From: Afipia sp.
Lineage (GTDB): Bacteria; Pseudomonadota; Alphaproteobacteria; Rhizobiales; Xanthobacteraceae
DNA: 64,000 nucleotides
Reading direction: 5' to 3'
NCBI GenBank assembly: GCA_016201045.1
Contig: JACQDM010000008.1
Coordinates: forward strand, 1,081,364 to 1,145,363
Position numbers and translations under genes: made by a program. The notes under the pieces were generated by a model. That model ran no database searches and had not been told where the DNA came from. It was given only the letters and a program-made list of their open reading frames with translations. Numbering within the stretch: the first letter of the stretch is position 1; each line of letters starts with the position of its first letter. Positions 1 through 10,500 of this stretch are shown here, piece by piece.

Positions 1-1146
1 GGCGGCCCCCATAAGAAATCCGAGACACTGGACCTGACAATTCACGAAATGGGCCATCCACTGAAGCGTGCTTTCGGTCTCGCGTTTGAGTATTCCGATT
101 GCACTGTCGACGAAAACCGGCTGGTAGTTCTCAACGCACGCGACGCTGCAGATCATGGAGCCACAATTTGGACAGGAGCCCGTTGCGCGCGGGCGGATCG
201 GTCTGAGGTTTGGAAACTTGCGGTTATCAACCGCGGCAACCGCGAAATCGTAACATCCCGCGCTCTTGTCAACGCCACGGGTGCATGGACTGCCCGAACG
301 GCGGCGACTGTCTTGCAACTGCCCGGTGTTCAAGCCAGTCTCTCGCGCACCAGTCAGATCGTCGTGAAGCGCATGTTCGATCACGACAACGTTTATGCAT
401 TTCAGAACGACGACAAGCGGGTAATCCACGCCATTCCTTTCGAGCGTGATTTTACATTGATCGGGAGGGTCGAACGAAAGTTCAGCGGCGATCCGGACAC
501 CGTGTCGGTGGCGGCAGACGACGTGAGCTATCTTTGCAAAGCGGTAAACCGCTATTTTCGCGAGCGTATCGAACCGGCGGATGTGGTGCATGCGATGTCG
601 GGTCTGAACGTGCAGGTCGATGGGCCGCTGAAGACCCGCTGGCGCCGCGACGGTTATCTCAATCTCGACCGTAAGTTCGGCGAAGCGCCGCTGCTGACGA
701 TGTTCGGTGGCACGACCACGACGGCACGCCGGCGTGCGGAGGTTGCAATGACGCGGCTCGCGCCATTTTTCCTTGGCGAATCGAACTGGACAGCCGACGC
801 AAAAATTCCGGGTGGCGACTTCGACTATTCAAAATTCAACGCTGAACTCGATAAGGCTTGGCAGCGTTGGCCTTTCCTCGGCGGCCGCCACGCGCAACGT
901 CTGCTGGCGGCATACGGTACGCGAATGGAAGCGATTCTCGGCAACGCGAAAATCATGTCGGACCTCGGGTCGGTGTTCGGCGAGGATCTGACCGGCGCGG
1001 AAGTCCGCTATCTGATGGCGCATGAATGGGCGCGCTTCCCCGACGACATTCTCTGGCGACGATCCAAGCTCGGATTGACGATGCCCGCGAAAGATCGCGA
1101 AGCCCTGGCGGCGTTCATGTCTCAAGCTACAGTGGCTGCCGCATGA
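1..1146 (+). CDS. glpD: Glycerol-3-phosphate dehydrogenase, 3' part (truncated by window edge)
   Basis: FAD-dependent glycerol-3-phosphate dehydrogenase, which oxidises glycerol 3-phosphate to dihydroxyacetone phosphate at the inner membrane and passes electrons to quinone. The frame is open from base 1, so the N-terminus with the FAD-binding GxGxxG lies outside. The visible 381 residues carry the family's substrate/FAD core (NATGAWT near base 270, then the HAIPFERDFTLIGR block near base 430) and the C-terminal helical domain with the AYGTR and RYLMAHEWA motifs. The stop overlaps the start of the next gene (ATGA at 1143-1146), so the ABC transporter that follows is translationally coupled to it. 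Family assignment is firm from sequence; the link to the transporter is inference. Confidence 0.93.
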   Translation, partial: GGPHKKSETLDLTIHEMGHPLKRAFGLAFEYSDCTVDENRLVVLNARDAADHGATIWTGARCARADRSEVWKLAVINRGNREIVTSRALVNATGAWTARTAATVLQLPGVQASLSRTSQIVVKRMFDHDNVYAFQNDDKRVIHAIPFERDFTLIGRVERKFSGDPDTVSVAADDVSYLCKAVNRYFRERIEPADVVHAMSGLNVQVDGPLKTRWRRDGYLNLDRKFGEAPLLTMFGGTTTTARRRAEVAMTRLAPFFLGESNWTADAKIPGGDFDYSKFNAELDKAWQRWPFLGGRHAQRLLAAYGTRMEAILGNAKIMSDLGSVFGEDLTGAEVRYLMAHEWARFPDDILWRRSKLGLTMPAKDREALAAFMSQATVAAA

Positions 1147-2243
1147 GCGCAGCGCTCTCCACAGAGCCGCTGTTGCGGATTCTCTCCGTCGTCAAGCGCT
1201 TCGGCGGTTTCACTGCCGTCGATACTTTGTCTCTCGATATTGCAAAGGGAGAATTCTTCGCGTTGCTCGGCCCGAGCGGCTGCGGCAAGACGACGTTGCT
1301 GCGCATGCTGGCTGGCCTTGAGACACCGGACGCAGGCGAGATTTTTCTGAACGGCGAAAACGTCGCGCAGGTGCCGCCTCATCTCCGGCCCGTCAACATG
1401 ATGTTCCAGAACTACGCGCTGTTTCCGCATCTCTCGGTCGCCGGCAACATTGCGTTCGGCTTGAAGCGCCTGAAGATGGCGAAAGCTGACATCGATGCGC
1501 GTGTTTCGGAAATGGTCGCGCTCGTCCGTCTGCAAGGTCTCGAAGGACGCAAGCCCGACCAGCTGTCCGGAGGGCAACGGCAGCGCGTGGCGCTTGCACG
1601 CTCGCTGGCGCGGCGGCCGCAGATGCTGTTGCTGGATGAGCCGCTTGCCGCGCTCGACAAGAAGCTCCGCGAGATCACGCAGGATGAGCTGATGGAGGTA
1701 CAGCGCCGGCTTGGCATGACGTTCGTTATCGTAACGCACGACCAGAGTGAGGCCATGACGGTGGCCGACCGCATCGGGGTAATGGACAAGGGAAAACTTG
1801 TGCAGGTTGCGGCCCCGCGCGAACTTTACGAGACTCCGAATTCGCGGTGGATCGCCGGTTTCGTCGGCGACATCAATCTGATCGAAGGCGAGGTCGTTTC
1901 ACGAACTGGAGATCGCGTTGAAGTGAACGCAAAGGAAGTCGGCCGCGTCATCGTTCCAAAAGCGCCCGATGCCAAGGAGATTTGTCTCGCGATCCGTCCT
2001 GAAAAGATTCGTTTATCGCCGAAGGTGTCCGGCGCGTCTTTGCCGGACAATTCATTCGACGCCGTTGTCACCGACATTGGATTTCTGGGCGGCATTTCGA
2101 TCTGCAAAGTGAAACTCGAATCCGGCGCAATGCTGCGCGTGACGATGGCCAACGCGACGCGAACGTCCGCCGATTCGATGTCAGTCGGAGACAGCGTGCG
2201 TGTATCGTTCGCGCCCGGCGACATCGTGGTGCTCGACCGATGA
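1143..2243 (+). CDS. ABC transporter ATP-binding protein, PotA/spermidine-putrescine type
   Basis: ATPase of an importer, 366 residues. It has Walker A (GPSGCGKTT, about residue 43), Q-loop, the signature LSGGQRQRVALARSLARRP, Walker B LLLDEP with D-loop, and the switch histidine in VTHDQSEA. A C-terminal TOBE-like domain of about 110 residues follows, as in PotA, FbpC and MalK-type ATPases. I chose the ATG at 1143 because it overlaps the glpD stop and gives the normal family length; the frame is open further upstream but only inside glpD. Two permease genes follow with 4-base overlaps. No periplasmic binding protein is visible, so the substrate cannot be read from this window. Polyamine uptake is the family default, and a glycerol-related solute is possible given glpD. 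Confidence 0.93.
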   Translation: MSAALSTEPLLRILSVVKRFGGFTAVDTLSLDIAKGEFFALLGPSGCGKTTLLRMLAGLETPDAGEIFLNGENVAQVPPHLRPVNMMFQNYALFPHLSVAGNIAFGLKRLKMAKADIDARVSEMVALVRLQGLEGRKPDQLSGGQRQRVALARSLARRPQMLLLDEPLAALDKKLREITQDELMEVQRRLGMTFVIVTHDQSEAMTVADRIGVMDKGKLVQVAAPRELYETPNSRWIAGFVGDINLIEGEVVSRTGDRVEVNAKEVGRVIVPKAPDAKEICLAIRPEKIRLSPKVSGASLPDNSFDAVVTDIGFLGGISICKVKLESGAMLRVTMANATRTSADSMSVGDSVRVSFAPGDIVVLDR

Positions 2244-3154
2244 GCGCGCGGCAAATTTTCACCCGTCCCGCGCGCATTGCGGTCGTCGTGCCGTATCTCT
2301 GGATGGCGGCGTTCTTTCTGGTGCCGTTCGGCTTCGTGCTCAAGATCGCACTATCGCAAACTGCGATTGCGCAACCGCCTTACGTTCCGGTGTTCGATCT
2401 TGCGGCGGGCTGGGAAGCGGTCAAAGCCGCAGCGGCGCAACTGTCGATCGACAATTTCAAACTGCTCGCATCGGACGATCTCTATATCCTGTCTTATGGA
2501 CGCAGCCTTTTCGTCGCCATCGTTTCGACCGCGATCCTGCTGCTGTCCGCCTTTCCGGTCGCTTACGGGATGTCGAAACTCCCTCAGCGCTGGCAGCCGC
2601 TGGCGATGATGCTCGTCATCATTCCGTTCTGGACGTCGTTCCTGATCCGCATCTACGCGTGGGTCAACATTCTCCAGCACGATGGGCTTTTGAACAAAAT
2701 GTTGCTGGCGCTCGGACTGATCGGCAAGCCGCTCGTCTGGCTGTCGACCGACTCGGCGATGTATCTCGGCATCGTCTATTCGTATTTTCCGTTCATGATC
2801 CTGCCGCTTTACGCGACGTTGTCGAAGATGGACGACACGCTGCTGGAAGCCGCCGCCGATCTCGGCTGCTCGCGGATCAGCGCTTTTTGGCTTGTGACTT
2901 TTCCGTTGTCACTACCGGGGATCGGCGCGGGCGCATTGCTCTGCTTCATCCCCATCGTTGGTGAGTTTGTGATCCCGGATCTGCTGGCGGGATCGGACCG
3001 GATGATGATCGGACAGACGCTGTGGTTGGAATTTTTCACCAACAAGGATTGGCCCGTCGCATCGGCCATCGCTATCGTGTTGCTCGCTTTGTTGCTCGTT
3101 CCGCTTCTGGTTTATGAGAAACTGCAGCGCAGCCATCTCGAAGGGGATGCATGA
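2240..3154 (+). CDS. ABC transporter permease, PotB type
   Basis: Inner-membrane permease of 304 residues with about six hydrophobic segments, the first near residues 10-33. The EAA loop that contacts the ATPase is seen as EAAADLGCSRISAFW followed by FPLSLPGI (about residues 204-228), typical of the PotB/HisM superfamily. The start codon overlaps the ATPase stop (ATGA), and its own stop overlaps the next permease in the same way, so all three components should be made in fixed ratio. A hydrophilic periplasmic stretch between the first two membrane segments (about residues 40-85) is characteristic of PotB-like members. Confidence 0.92.
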   Translation: MSARQIFTRPARIAVVVPYLWMAAFFLVPFGFVLKIALSQTAIAQPPYVPVFDLAAGWEAVKAAAAQLSIDNFKLLASDDLYILSYGRSLFVAIVSTAILLLSAFPVAYGMSKLPQRWQPLAMMLVIIPFWTSFLIRIYAWVNILQHDGLLNKMLLALGLIGKPLVWLSTDSAMYLGIVYSYFPFMILPLYATLSKMDDTLLEAAADLGCSRISAFWLVTFPLSLPGIGAGALLCFIPIVGEFVIPDLLAGSDRMMIGQTLWLEFFTNKDWPVASAIAIVLLALLLVPLLVYEKLQRSHLEGDA

Positions 3155-3969
3155 TGGCGCGCCCGATTGCGAAGTCGTCGTCGTTCAACGTTGCTTCAGT
3201 CGCGCTCGGTCTGGCATTTCTCTATCTGCCGATCGTGATCCTCGTCATCTATTCGTTCAATGCGTCGCGCCTCGTAACGGTGTGGGGTGGCTGGTCGCTG
3301 CGTTGGTACACCGAGTTTTTCAACGACGAGGCGATGATCGCGGCAGCGTGGATGAGCCTGCGGGTCGCGGCCTGTTCCGCGACCGCCGCAACGATCATCG
3401 GAACGCTGGCTGCGGTCGCGCTTGCGCGGGGCGGACGTTTCGGCGGACGCACGCTGTTTTCCGGGATGCTCTATGCACCGCTGGTGATGCCGGAAGTGGT
3501 GATGGGGCTGTCGCTGCTTTTGCTGTTCGTCGCGGTCGATGCTGGCCGGGGATTCTTGACGGTCACGATTGCGCATACGACGCTGACGATGTGCTTCGTC
3601 GCGGTCGTTGTGCAATCGCGTCTTAACGGCCTCGACCGCAGTCTCGAAGAGGCGGCGATGGATCTCGGCTGCGGGCCGGTCCGGGCATTTCTTTCGGTGA
3701 CGCTGCCGCTGATGCTGCCTTCGATTGCAGCGGGCTGGATGCTGGCCTTCACGCTGTCGCTGGATGACCTTGTGATTGCGAGCTTCACGACAGGGCCGGG
3801 TTCATCGACATTGCCGATCCGGATCTATTCGGAGGTGCGGCTCGGCGTGAAGCCGGAAATCAATGCGATCTGCACCCTGGTGATTGCAGTCGTCGGAGCC
3901 GTGATCGTTGCCGCGTCGCTCGCCTCGAAACTGTCGAGCGAGCAGGGCGAGAGCGCTGCGCCACTTTGA
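3151..3969 (+). CDS. ABC transporter permease, PotC type
   Basis: Second inner-membrane permease, 272 residues, with six hydrophobic segments. It has the PotC-like N-terminal layout (YLPIVILVIYSFNAS, about residues 23-37), and its EAA loop reads EEAAMDLGCGPVRAF with LPLMLPSI after it. The start ATG at 3151 overlaps the upstream stop; a second ATG directly follows at 3154. This is the last gene of the glpD-ABC unit: the next gene (3972) is convergent, with only a 2-base gap. No separate terminator is visible at this junction. Confidence 0.92.
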   Translation: MMARPIAKSSSFNVASVALGLAFLYLPIVILVIYSFNASRLVTVWGGWSLRWYTEFFNDEAMIAAAWMSLRVAACSATAATIIGTLAAVALARGGRFGGRTLFSGMLYAPLVMPEVVMGLSLLLLFVAVDAGRGFLTVTIAHTTLTMCFVAVVVQSRLNGLDRSLEEAAMDLGCGPVRAFLSVTLPLMLPSIAAGWMLAFTLSLDDLVIASFTTGPGSSTLPIRIYSEVRLGVKPEINAICTLVIAVVGAVIVAASLASKLSSEQGESAAPL

Positions 3970-3971
3970 CG

Positions 3972-5972
3972 TCAGTTCGTTTTTTCTTGCGCGGCCTCAT
4001 TCTTGGCAGCCGGCGGAACGGGCGCGTCGTTCGGCGGCGATGGTGTTGCGGCGGCAGGGGCTGGCGCACTTGGGGGCGTCGGCGCTGCGCGGTTGCCCGT
4101 GAAGCGGTCGATAACGGATTTCACCGCGTCGCGGGTCTTGCGGTCCTTCAGCGAATCGAGAAGCGGCGCGGACGCGGGCGAGCGGCGGATTAGCGAATCC
4201 GAATCCGGGAACACCAGCGGATCGTCCCACGGGCCCTGTACCACGAACGGCAGTTGGAACGGCGGTTCGTTTGCATCCGTCGATATCAGACTGGCGACGC
4301 CTTTGAGATCGTATTCGCGTGCCGGGACTGAAGACGTTCCGGTGAACGTGAGTCTTGCCGTCGGCCCTTCGATTCGAGCGTCTTCGATGGTCGCTGTTCC
4401 TTCAGCGAAACGAAGAGCGACGTTCATTTTGTCGAACGGGGTATTGCCGCTGCGGAAATTTCCGAGTCCCGACAGCGGCCTGCGTTCAAGACGCTTCAGG
4501 AGCTGTTCGATGTTGAAACCGCTGATCGCGCCGTCGTGCCCCGCGAGCGTCGCCGTGCCGTTCAGGGTCTGCGTCAGCGCGTAGGGGCTGCCGCCGGTCG
4601 CATCGAGCGCGAGATTGATGTTGCCGCGTCCGGAAAGTTTGCGGAAGCCGAACAGTTCCGATGCGCCGGCTTCAAAATCGACATCGGTCAACTGAAATTG
4701 TGCCTTCACATCGGCGATAGCGTCGGAGCGCGTGATGCCGAGCGACCCGCGAAGCGTGCCCCCGTAGATTTGTGCCTCGCCTACGCTGAGCACCAACGCG
4801 CCATTTCGCAGATTGGCGCCGAACGCGCTGCGCCCGAGCTTGGAGGGTCCGACAACGACTTTCGCAGCCGACAGCCGCATGTCGAGATCGGTAGCGGAAA
4901 GCGCGCGCAGATCGAACAGTTGGCGATTCCAGTCCCGCGCACCGCTGGTGAGAAAGCGGACGGTCGCAATGTAAGGCGTGAAGTCGAGCGTATCGGCGGC
5001 GAGCGTGGCTTGAAGAGTCTGTCTGTCGCCTTTGCTGTAGGTGATGACACCTTCGGCTGCGTTATTATCGAGTTCGACGTTGACATTCGTAAGCGCTACC
5101 GAATCGCCGACCACACTAGCACGTGCTTTCAGCGCGAAGCGCCCCATCCCGCCCGATCCCGCAATCGTTTCTCCGGCCCAGCGCATCGCGTTGCGCAGCG
5201 AGGGGCTATCTGCACTGAACGCGCCCTCCATCAGGAGACTCGTGCGATTGGCGACAGTTCCGTCGAACGCGACTTTCAACGGCCCGCTCATCGCGCGCAA
5301 TTTCAAGCCGGAACGATCGCCGGAGAGCGCTGCGATGAAATCCGCGATCGCAAGACTGCCGTCGACGCGTTCGCCACGCCAATCGAATTGTCCCGTCGCA
5401 GCGAAAGAGCGCGAGATCGATGGCCAGCCCAGTGAAAGGTCGATATCGGAAATGCTTTCGGACGTCTTCCGCTTTTCATCACGGTAGGCGAGTTCTCCGT
5501 CCACGATTCGAATTTCAGAGAACGTCACGGAGCTGTCGACGTCGGGCTTGATCGATTTTGCGAGCGTCTCGACGAGCGGCGTCCAGTTGCTGCGGCCTTC
5601 TGCGTCGAGTGTGACGTTGAAGCGCGGGTTGACCAGCGTTACGTCCGCAATCTCGTAGCGTCGCGTCAGCAGCGGCAGCAAGCGCAGATTAGCAGTCAGT
5701 TCTTCGACGGTTAACGGCTCGTCCGATTTGGCGTCTGCGCCCTTCAGGCCGACATTCCGCAATGTCACGCGGCTTCCTGGAAACAACGAGACCTGAACCT
5801 CGCCCCCGACAACCAGATCGAGGCCCGTGGCGATCCGAAGCTGTTGCTCGACCGACTGGCGCACGGCGTTCTTGTCGATCAGCCACGATGCGACGACGAG
5901 GCCCGCGAACACAGCCGCAAGCAATGCCGCAATCGGCATCGCGAGGCGCTTCGTTCCTTGTGCCAGCGTCAA
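3972..5972 (-). CDS. AsmA family protein
   Basis: Member of the AsmA family of envelope proteins, which are anchored in the inner membrane and reach into the periplasm; the family is linked to outer-membrane assembly and bridge-like lipid transfer. One N-terminal membrane segment (about residues 12-32) is followed by a long beta-rich body with the family's layout of repeated NVxLxG-like strands and a conserved C-terminal AsmA region (RPLSGLGNFRSGNTPFDKM, then the GTATIEDARIEGP block). It ends in a Pro/Ala-rich tail of about 40 residues. Start: the TTG at 5972 gives a Lys/Arg-containing region before the membrane segment and has GGA at a suitable distance. An ATG at 5939 is the alternative and would leave no basic residues. 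The frame stays open far upstream, but that stretch reads through scoA in antisense. Confidence 0.85.
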   Translation of the reverse strand: MTLAQGTKRLAMPIAALLAAVFAGLVVASWLIDKNAVRQSVEQQLRIATGLDLVVGGEVQVSLFPGSRVTLRNVGLKGADAKSDEPLTVEELTANLRLLPLLTRRYEIADVTLVNPRFNVTLDAEGRSNWTPLVETLAKSIKPDVDSSVTFSEIRIVDGELAYRDEKRKTSESISDIDLSLGWPSISRSFAATGQFDWRGERVDGSLAIADFIAALSGDRSGLKLRAMSGPLKVAFDGTVANRTSLLMEGAFSADSPSLRNAMRWAGETIAGSGGMGRFALKARASVVGDSVALTNVNVELDNNAAEGVITYSKGDRQTLQATLAADTLDFTPYIATVRFLTSGARDWNRQLFDLRALSATDLDMRLSAAKVVVGPSKLGRSAFGANLRNGALVLSVGEAQIYGGTLRGSLGITRSDAIADVKAQFQLTDVDFEAGASELFGFRKLSGRGNINLALDATGGSPYALTQTLNGTATLAGHDGAISGFNIEQLLKRLERRPLSGLGNFRSGNTPFDKMNVALRFAEGTATIEDARIEGPTARLTFTGTSSVPAREYDLKGVASLISTDANEPPFQLPFVVQGPWDDPLVFPDSDSLIRRSPASAPLLDSLKDRKTRDAVKSVIDRFTGNRAAPTPPSAPAPAAATPSPPNDAPVPPAAKNEAAQEKTN

Positions 5973-6203
5973 TGAAATCGTCCGGGTTGATTGACTTTGA
6001 TGGTGGCACTGACGGGCATCCCCTCCCGTCAGGCAGGCCGCAACTTGATGGCTTTTCTTGACGCTTTCAAGGCCGCCACAGGTCCGGAAACGGCTTCCAC
6101 TCGCCATAGTAAAGGGCGTGGCGATTGACGGGTCTTGAACATTTCGCCTAATAGACGGCAGCCGCGCGGCATCGCCGCGCCTCACCATTCGGGTTCTCGA
6201 CAA

Positions 6204-6905
6204 ATGAAAAAGGTTTTTCCGGACGCGAAATCCGCGCTCGCAGGCGTTCTCAAGGATGGCATGGTCATCATGTCCGGCGGCTTCGGACTTTGCGGTATCG
6301 CCGAAACATTGTCCGACGCGCTGCGCGAATCCGGCGTCAAGAATCTCACGGTGATTTCCAATAACGCCGGCGTCGACGGCATCGGCCTCAGCCGTCTCCT
6401 TGAGACCCGCCAGATCAAGAAGATGATCTCGTCCTATGTCGGCGAGAACAAACTGTTCGCCCAGCAATTCCTCGCGGGCGAACTCGAGCTTGAATTCAAT
6501 CCGCAGGGCACGCTGGCCGAACGCATTCGCGCGGGCGGCGCGGGCATTCCGGCATTTTATACGAAGACCGGCGTCGGCACGCTGATCGCCGAGGGCAAGG
6601 AAGAGAAGGTCTTCAACGGCGAGAAATACATCATGGAGACCGGCCTCGTCGCCGATCTCGCCATCGTCCACGCCTGGAAGGGCGATACCGAAGGCAACCT
6701 CGTCTACCGGAAGACCGCGCGCAACTTCAATCCGATGATGGCGACGGCCGCGAAGGTCACAGTCGCGGAGGTCGAACATCTGGTGCAGCCCGGCGAGATC
6801 GATCCCGATCACATCCACACACCCGGCATTTTCGTCAAACGCATCATCGCGGTCGATCCGAAGCTGAAACGGATCGAGCAGCGCACTTTGCGCAAGCGCG
6901 CCTAA
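6204..6905 (+). CDS. scoA: 3-oxoacid CoA-transferase subunit A
   Basis: Alpha subunit of succinyl-CoA:3-ketoacid CoA-transferase, which moves CoA from succinyl-CoA to acetoacetate. The 233 residues open with the family's [10 protein letters not shown] and the glycine-rich [11 protein letters not shown] (about residues 22-32), and later show [10 protein letters not shown] and [10 protein letters not shown] motifs. The ATG at 6204 is the family start; a longer frame from 6135 would add 23 unconserved residues. The beta subunit follows after 23 bases. The 230-base gap upstream, shared with the divergent asmA gene, should hold both promoters, but I could not single out a -35/-10 pair there. Confidence 0.95.
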   Translation: MKKVFPDAKSALAGVLKDGMVIMSGGFGLCGIAETLSDALRESGVKNLTVISNNAGVDGIGLSRLLETRQIKKMISSYVGENKLFAQQFLAGELELEFNPQGTLAERIRAGGAGIPAFYTKTGVGTLIAEGKEEKVFNGEKYIMETGLVADLAIVHAWKGDTEGNLVYRKTARNFNPMMATAAKVTVAEVEHLVQPGEIDPDHIHTPGIFVKRIIAVDPKLKRIEQRTLRKRA

Positions 6906-6928
6906 ACGACATTCGAAAGGAGAGCCGC

Positions 6929-7579
6929 ATGGCTTGGACCCGCGAACAAATGGCAGCCCGTGCCGCGAAGGAATTGCGCGACGGCTATTACGTCAATCTC
7001 GGCATCGGTATTCCGACGCTGGTGTCGAACTACATTCCCGACGGCGTGGACGTTCTGCTCCAGAGCGAGAACGGCATGATGGGCATGGGTCCGTTCCCTT
7101 ATGAGGGCGACGAAGACGCCGACCTCATCAACGCCGGCAAGCAGACCGTTACTGAATTGCCGAAGACCAGCTATTTCTCCAGCGCGGATTCCTTCGCGAT
7201 GGTGCGCGGCGGCCATATCGATCTTTCGATTCTGGGCGCGATGCAGGTCTCGGAAAACGGCGATCTCGCCAACTGGATGATCCCTGGCAAGATGGTCAAG
7301 GGCATGGGCGGCGCGATGGATCTCGTCGCGGGCGTCAAGAAAGTCATCGTGGTGATGGAGCATTCGGCCAAGGACGGCGCGAAACTTTTGCACCAGTGCA
7401 ACCTTCCGCTCACCGGCGAGCGCGTCGTCGACATGGTCGTGACGGATCTGGCCGTGTTCACCATCGACAAGAACGGCAAGGACGGCATGGCGCTGATCGA
7501 ACTGGCCGACGGCGTCACGCTCGACGAAGTGAAATCGAAGACCGAAGCCAGCTTCCGCGTTGCCCTGAAGAATACCTAA
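6929..7579 (+). CDS. scoB: 3-oxoacid CoA-transferase subunit B
   Basis: Beta subunit of the same CoA-transferase, 216 residues. It carries the active-site glutamate in the [10 protein letters not shown] motif (about residues 48-57), the residue that forms the glutamyl-CoA thioester in this family, and the later [18 protein letters not shown] block. A strong ribosome-binding site (AAAGGAG) lies just before the ATG. Together with scoA it lets the cell use acetoacetate, the product of 3-hydroxybutyrate oxidation, so it connects to the phasin (polyhydroxybutyrate) genes a few kilobases away. That link is contextual only. The convergent kinase-like gene ends 6 bases downstream. Confidence 0.95.
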   Translation: MAWTREQMAARAAKELRDGYYVNLGIGIPTLVSNYIPDGVDVLLQSENGMMGMGPFPYEGDEDADLINAGKQTVTELPKTSYFSSADSFAMVRGGHIDLSILGAMQVSENGDLANWMIPGKMVKGMGGAMDLVAGVKKVIVVMEHSAKDGAKLLHQCNLPLTGERVVDMVVTDLAVFTIDKNGKDGMALIELADGVTLDEVKSKTEASFRVALKNT

Positions 7580-7585
7580 GGCGAT

Positions 7586-10500
7586 CTACGCGATCGCGCT
7601 CGCGTGCGCGAACACGACTTCAATCAGGGTGCCGGAATGCGGCGCCGTCTTGATGTTGAATTTCGCCTTGTTGGCTTCGACCAGCGCCTTGGTCAAAGAC
7701 AGGCTCATAACCGAATTGTCCGGTGAAATGCGATCCGCCGCGGCCGCCGTTCTGAATGGTGCCATCGCGGCGGCGATATCATTGTCGTTGAGACGGGGTC
7801 CGGTGTCGCGGACGCGCAGCGCGATGTCGCCGAAATCGGTGGTTGCGGTCGAGACGATCACCTGACCGCCCGCATTTGCCAGATGAATTGAGCTGCCGAT
7901 GATGTTCATCGCGATCTGACGCAGCGCGCGCGCATCAGCCTTCACGGAGGGCAGCGCATGCGCCAGCGACGTGCGGATGATGATGCGTTCGCGATTGGCC
8001 TGCGGCTGCATCACGGCGACGCATTGCTCGATCAGATTGTTGAGGTCCTGATTGACGAACGCCAATTCGATCTTGCCGGATTCGATGCGCGACAGATCGA
8101 GCAGATCGTCCACGATCGTCATCACCCGCTGACCCGAAGCGCGGATGTCCTTCATATATTCGACATACCGCTCGTTGCCGAGCGGGCCGAACCGCTGCTC
8201 GATCATCACGTCGGCAAAGCCGATGATGGCGTTGAGCGGCATCCGGATTTCGTGGCTGATGCGGCCGAGCACGTCGGTCTTTGAGGTGGTTGCGCGGTCG
8301 GACTGACGGCGGGCCTGCAGGATTTCGCTTTCGCCCTTCTTGATCTGCGACAGGTCACGGAATACCGCGAAAAATCGTGGGCTATCCGGCAGCGTGCGGC
8401 CAATCGTCATCGACAATGGAATTGCGCTGCCGTCGCGCGTCCGGCCGAGCGTCTCGCGTCCATGATCGAGCAGGCTGGCGACGGCGGCGCTTTTGGCGTT
8501 CTCGAGTTGACCCAGCACGGCACTCTGGCTTTCGGGCGCGAACAGATCGATCAGGTTGAGTGCCGCGATTTCGCTGCCGCTGCGACCGAACAAAGCCTCG
8601 GCGCTGCGATTGCACGACAGTATGCGGCCAAGTCCGTCGAACATCGCGATGCCTTCGGCGGTGGTATCGAGAATGGTCGCGAGTTCTTCGGCCTGCGTGG
8701 AATCCTCTGCGGGCGCAGTTGACGCGGCGACGGGTTGCTGAGTTGATGCTTGCGCGGCGGATGAGAAGATCAGCGCCATCGCCGGCTCGTCATCCCACGA
8801 AATCGAAAACAGGCGCGCGGGATGCGACTCGGCCGATTCAGTCTTCGTATTTGAAATCGTAACGGGCGCGCCTTGTTCAGATGTGCTGGCGCCGGTCTCG
8901 GACCCCGGTTCGACGAACAATGCGTCGAGACCGCCGGCTTCAGTCAATTCGTGCAAGCCGCCGAAGCCAGTGCGTTCGAGGAACGCGCGATTGGCATAAA
9001 GCAGGCGGTCGAGCCGATAGACAAGAATCCCGATGGGCATCCGATCCAGCAGTTGACTGTCCTGCGCCGACGAGACGCGCGGCGGCGGTGCTTCGGGTTG
9101 CAGAAAGGCGGGAGGATTTTCCAGAGGCGGCCTTTCAACGGCCGAAGGCGCCGAATCGTTGGCGGCTGTCGGTGCCGGCACATCGCTACTGGTATTGTTC
9201 GTTTCGAGATGCTCGGAGATACGACGACCCAATTCGTCGAACGCGCTGCTTTCGCCTGCGGTTAGAACAGGCGCTTTCGTCTCGTTCGCAAGCCGGAAGG
9301 GCAGGACGTTCTGCGGTGTTTCAATTCTGGATTCGCTTGCGGGTTCTTCGACCTGTGATGCAGCACTCTGCGGTGTGACAGAGTTTGCAGTCGTTCCGGA
9401 GTACAGAAATTCGTCGCGGCGCTGCGCGGAGAGGCGCGCAAGACTTTCCAGATCGCGGCAAACGCCGAACCCGCGATAGCCGACGAAACTTCGCTCGCGG
9501 TCGAACATGGGAAGGCCCGACAGTTCGACGGGTAGCCGCGCGCCGGAACCATCCGCAGGCCAGTTGACGACGATGCCGCTCCACGTGCCACGCGTAGCAA
9601 TGGCTTCGGCGACTTTGCCTTCGGGATCGATCTTCAAAACGTCGGCGATTTCGCTCCACAGCCGCCCAAAGGCTGCGGCGGTTCGCGATCCGATCAGGCG
9701 CGAAAACTCGTCGGAGCCGAGCGAGAAGCGGCCGTGCTCATCCATCTGCCACATGAAGCGCAGCGGATGACGTCGTATCGCCGGATGCGGGCCGTCCATT
9801 TCCGCAAGCGTCGCGGAGACGTGGCTTGTGTCGTGCTGTTCGTCCTTGGCGGCTGGCGGTTCAGGCGCGGCAGGTGCCGCCGTTTCTACAATCGGTTCGG
9901 CGACTTCGGATGGTGTTTGAATGTCTGCCACCGTTGACGAGGCTGGCGGCCGAACCTCCTCGAACGCGGATTCGAAAATGTCCGTCGGCATTAATTCGGA
10001 GACTGTTTCAACAGGCGCAGTTTTCGTAACCGGAATTTCCTGAGGCAGTTCGGGCGCGGGCGGTGTGTCAATCGCTGGAAGCGGAGCAGGCGGCTGCTGT
10101 TTGGGAATAGTAATCGCGTCAAGCAACGCAACGATCATCGTGTCGCCCCCGGTGCCGACGCGATGAAGCGAACCGCGACCGAATTCCGTTTCCAGTTTTC
10201 CTTCGCCGTTGTGCACCGTGGCGTTCAGAGAATCGTGCGGGAGATTTCGCAGGTAGCTTGAGATCGGCTTCGCGGCATCGTTGGCGGCAGAAAGCGTGCC
10301 ATCGGATGCGAACGCGAGCGCAGCAACAGGCAGATTGCCGAGAAGATTTTCGGCCCGCTCAGTCAGCGATAGCGGCCGTCCGACGGGATCCGCTGCGGCG
10401 ACAAGAATTCCGGTCGGCCCGTCAGAAAAAGACAATCTGGCGCAGGCGCAGGTTTGCAATTGCCCGAGCGTCGCGCCGAAACCCCGCAACCGTTCCATTC

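Noticed and set aside
5973..6818. An extension of the AsmA frame upstream on the minus strand
   Set aside because: It reads antisense through scoA and has no family sequence.
7586..7950. Sequencing error or frameshift as the cause of the broken ATPase motifs
   Set aside because: The frame is continuous and the residues around each motif match the family, including LTKALVEANKAKFNIK after the lost G2 box.
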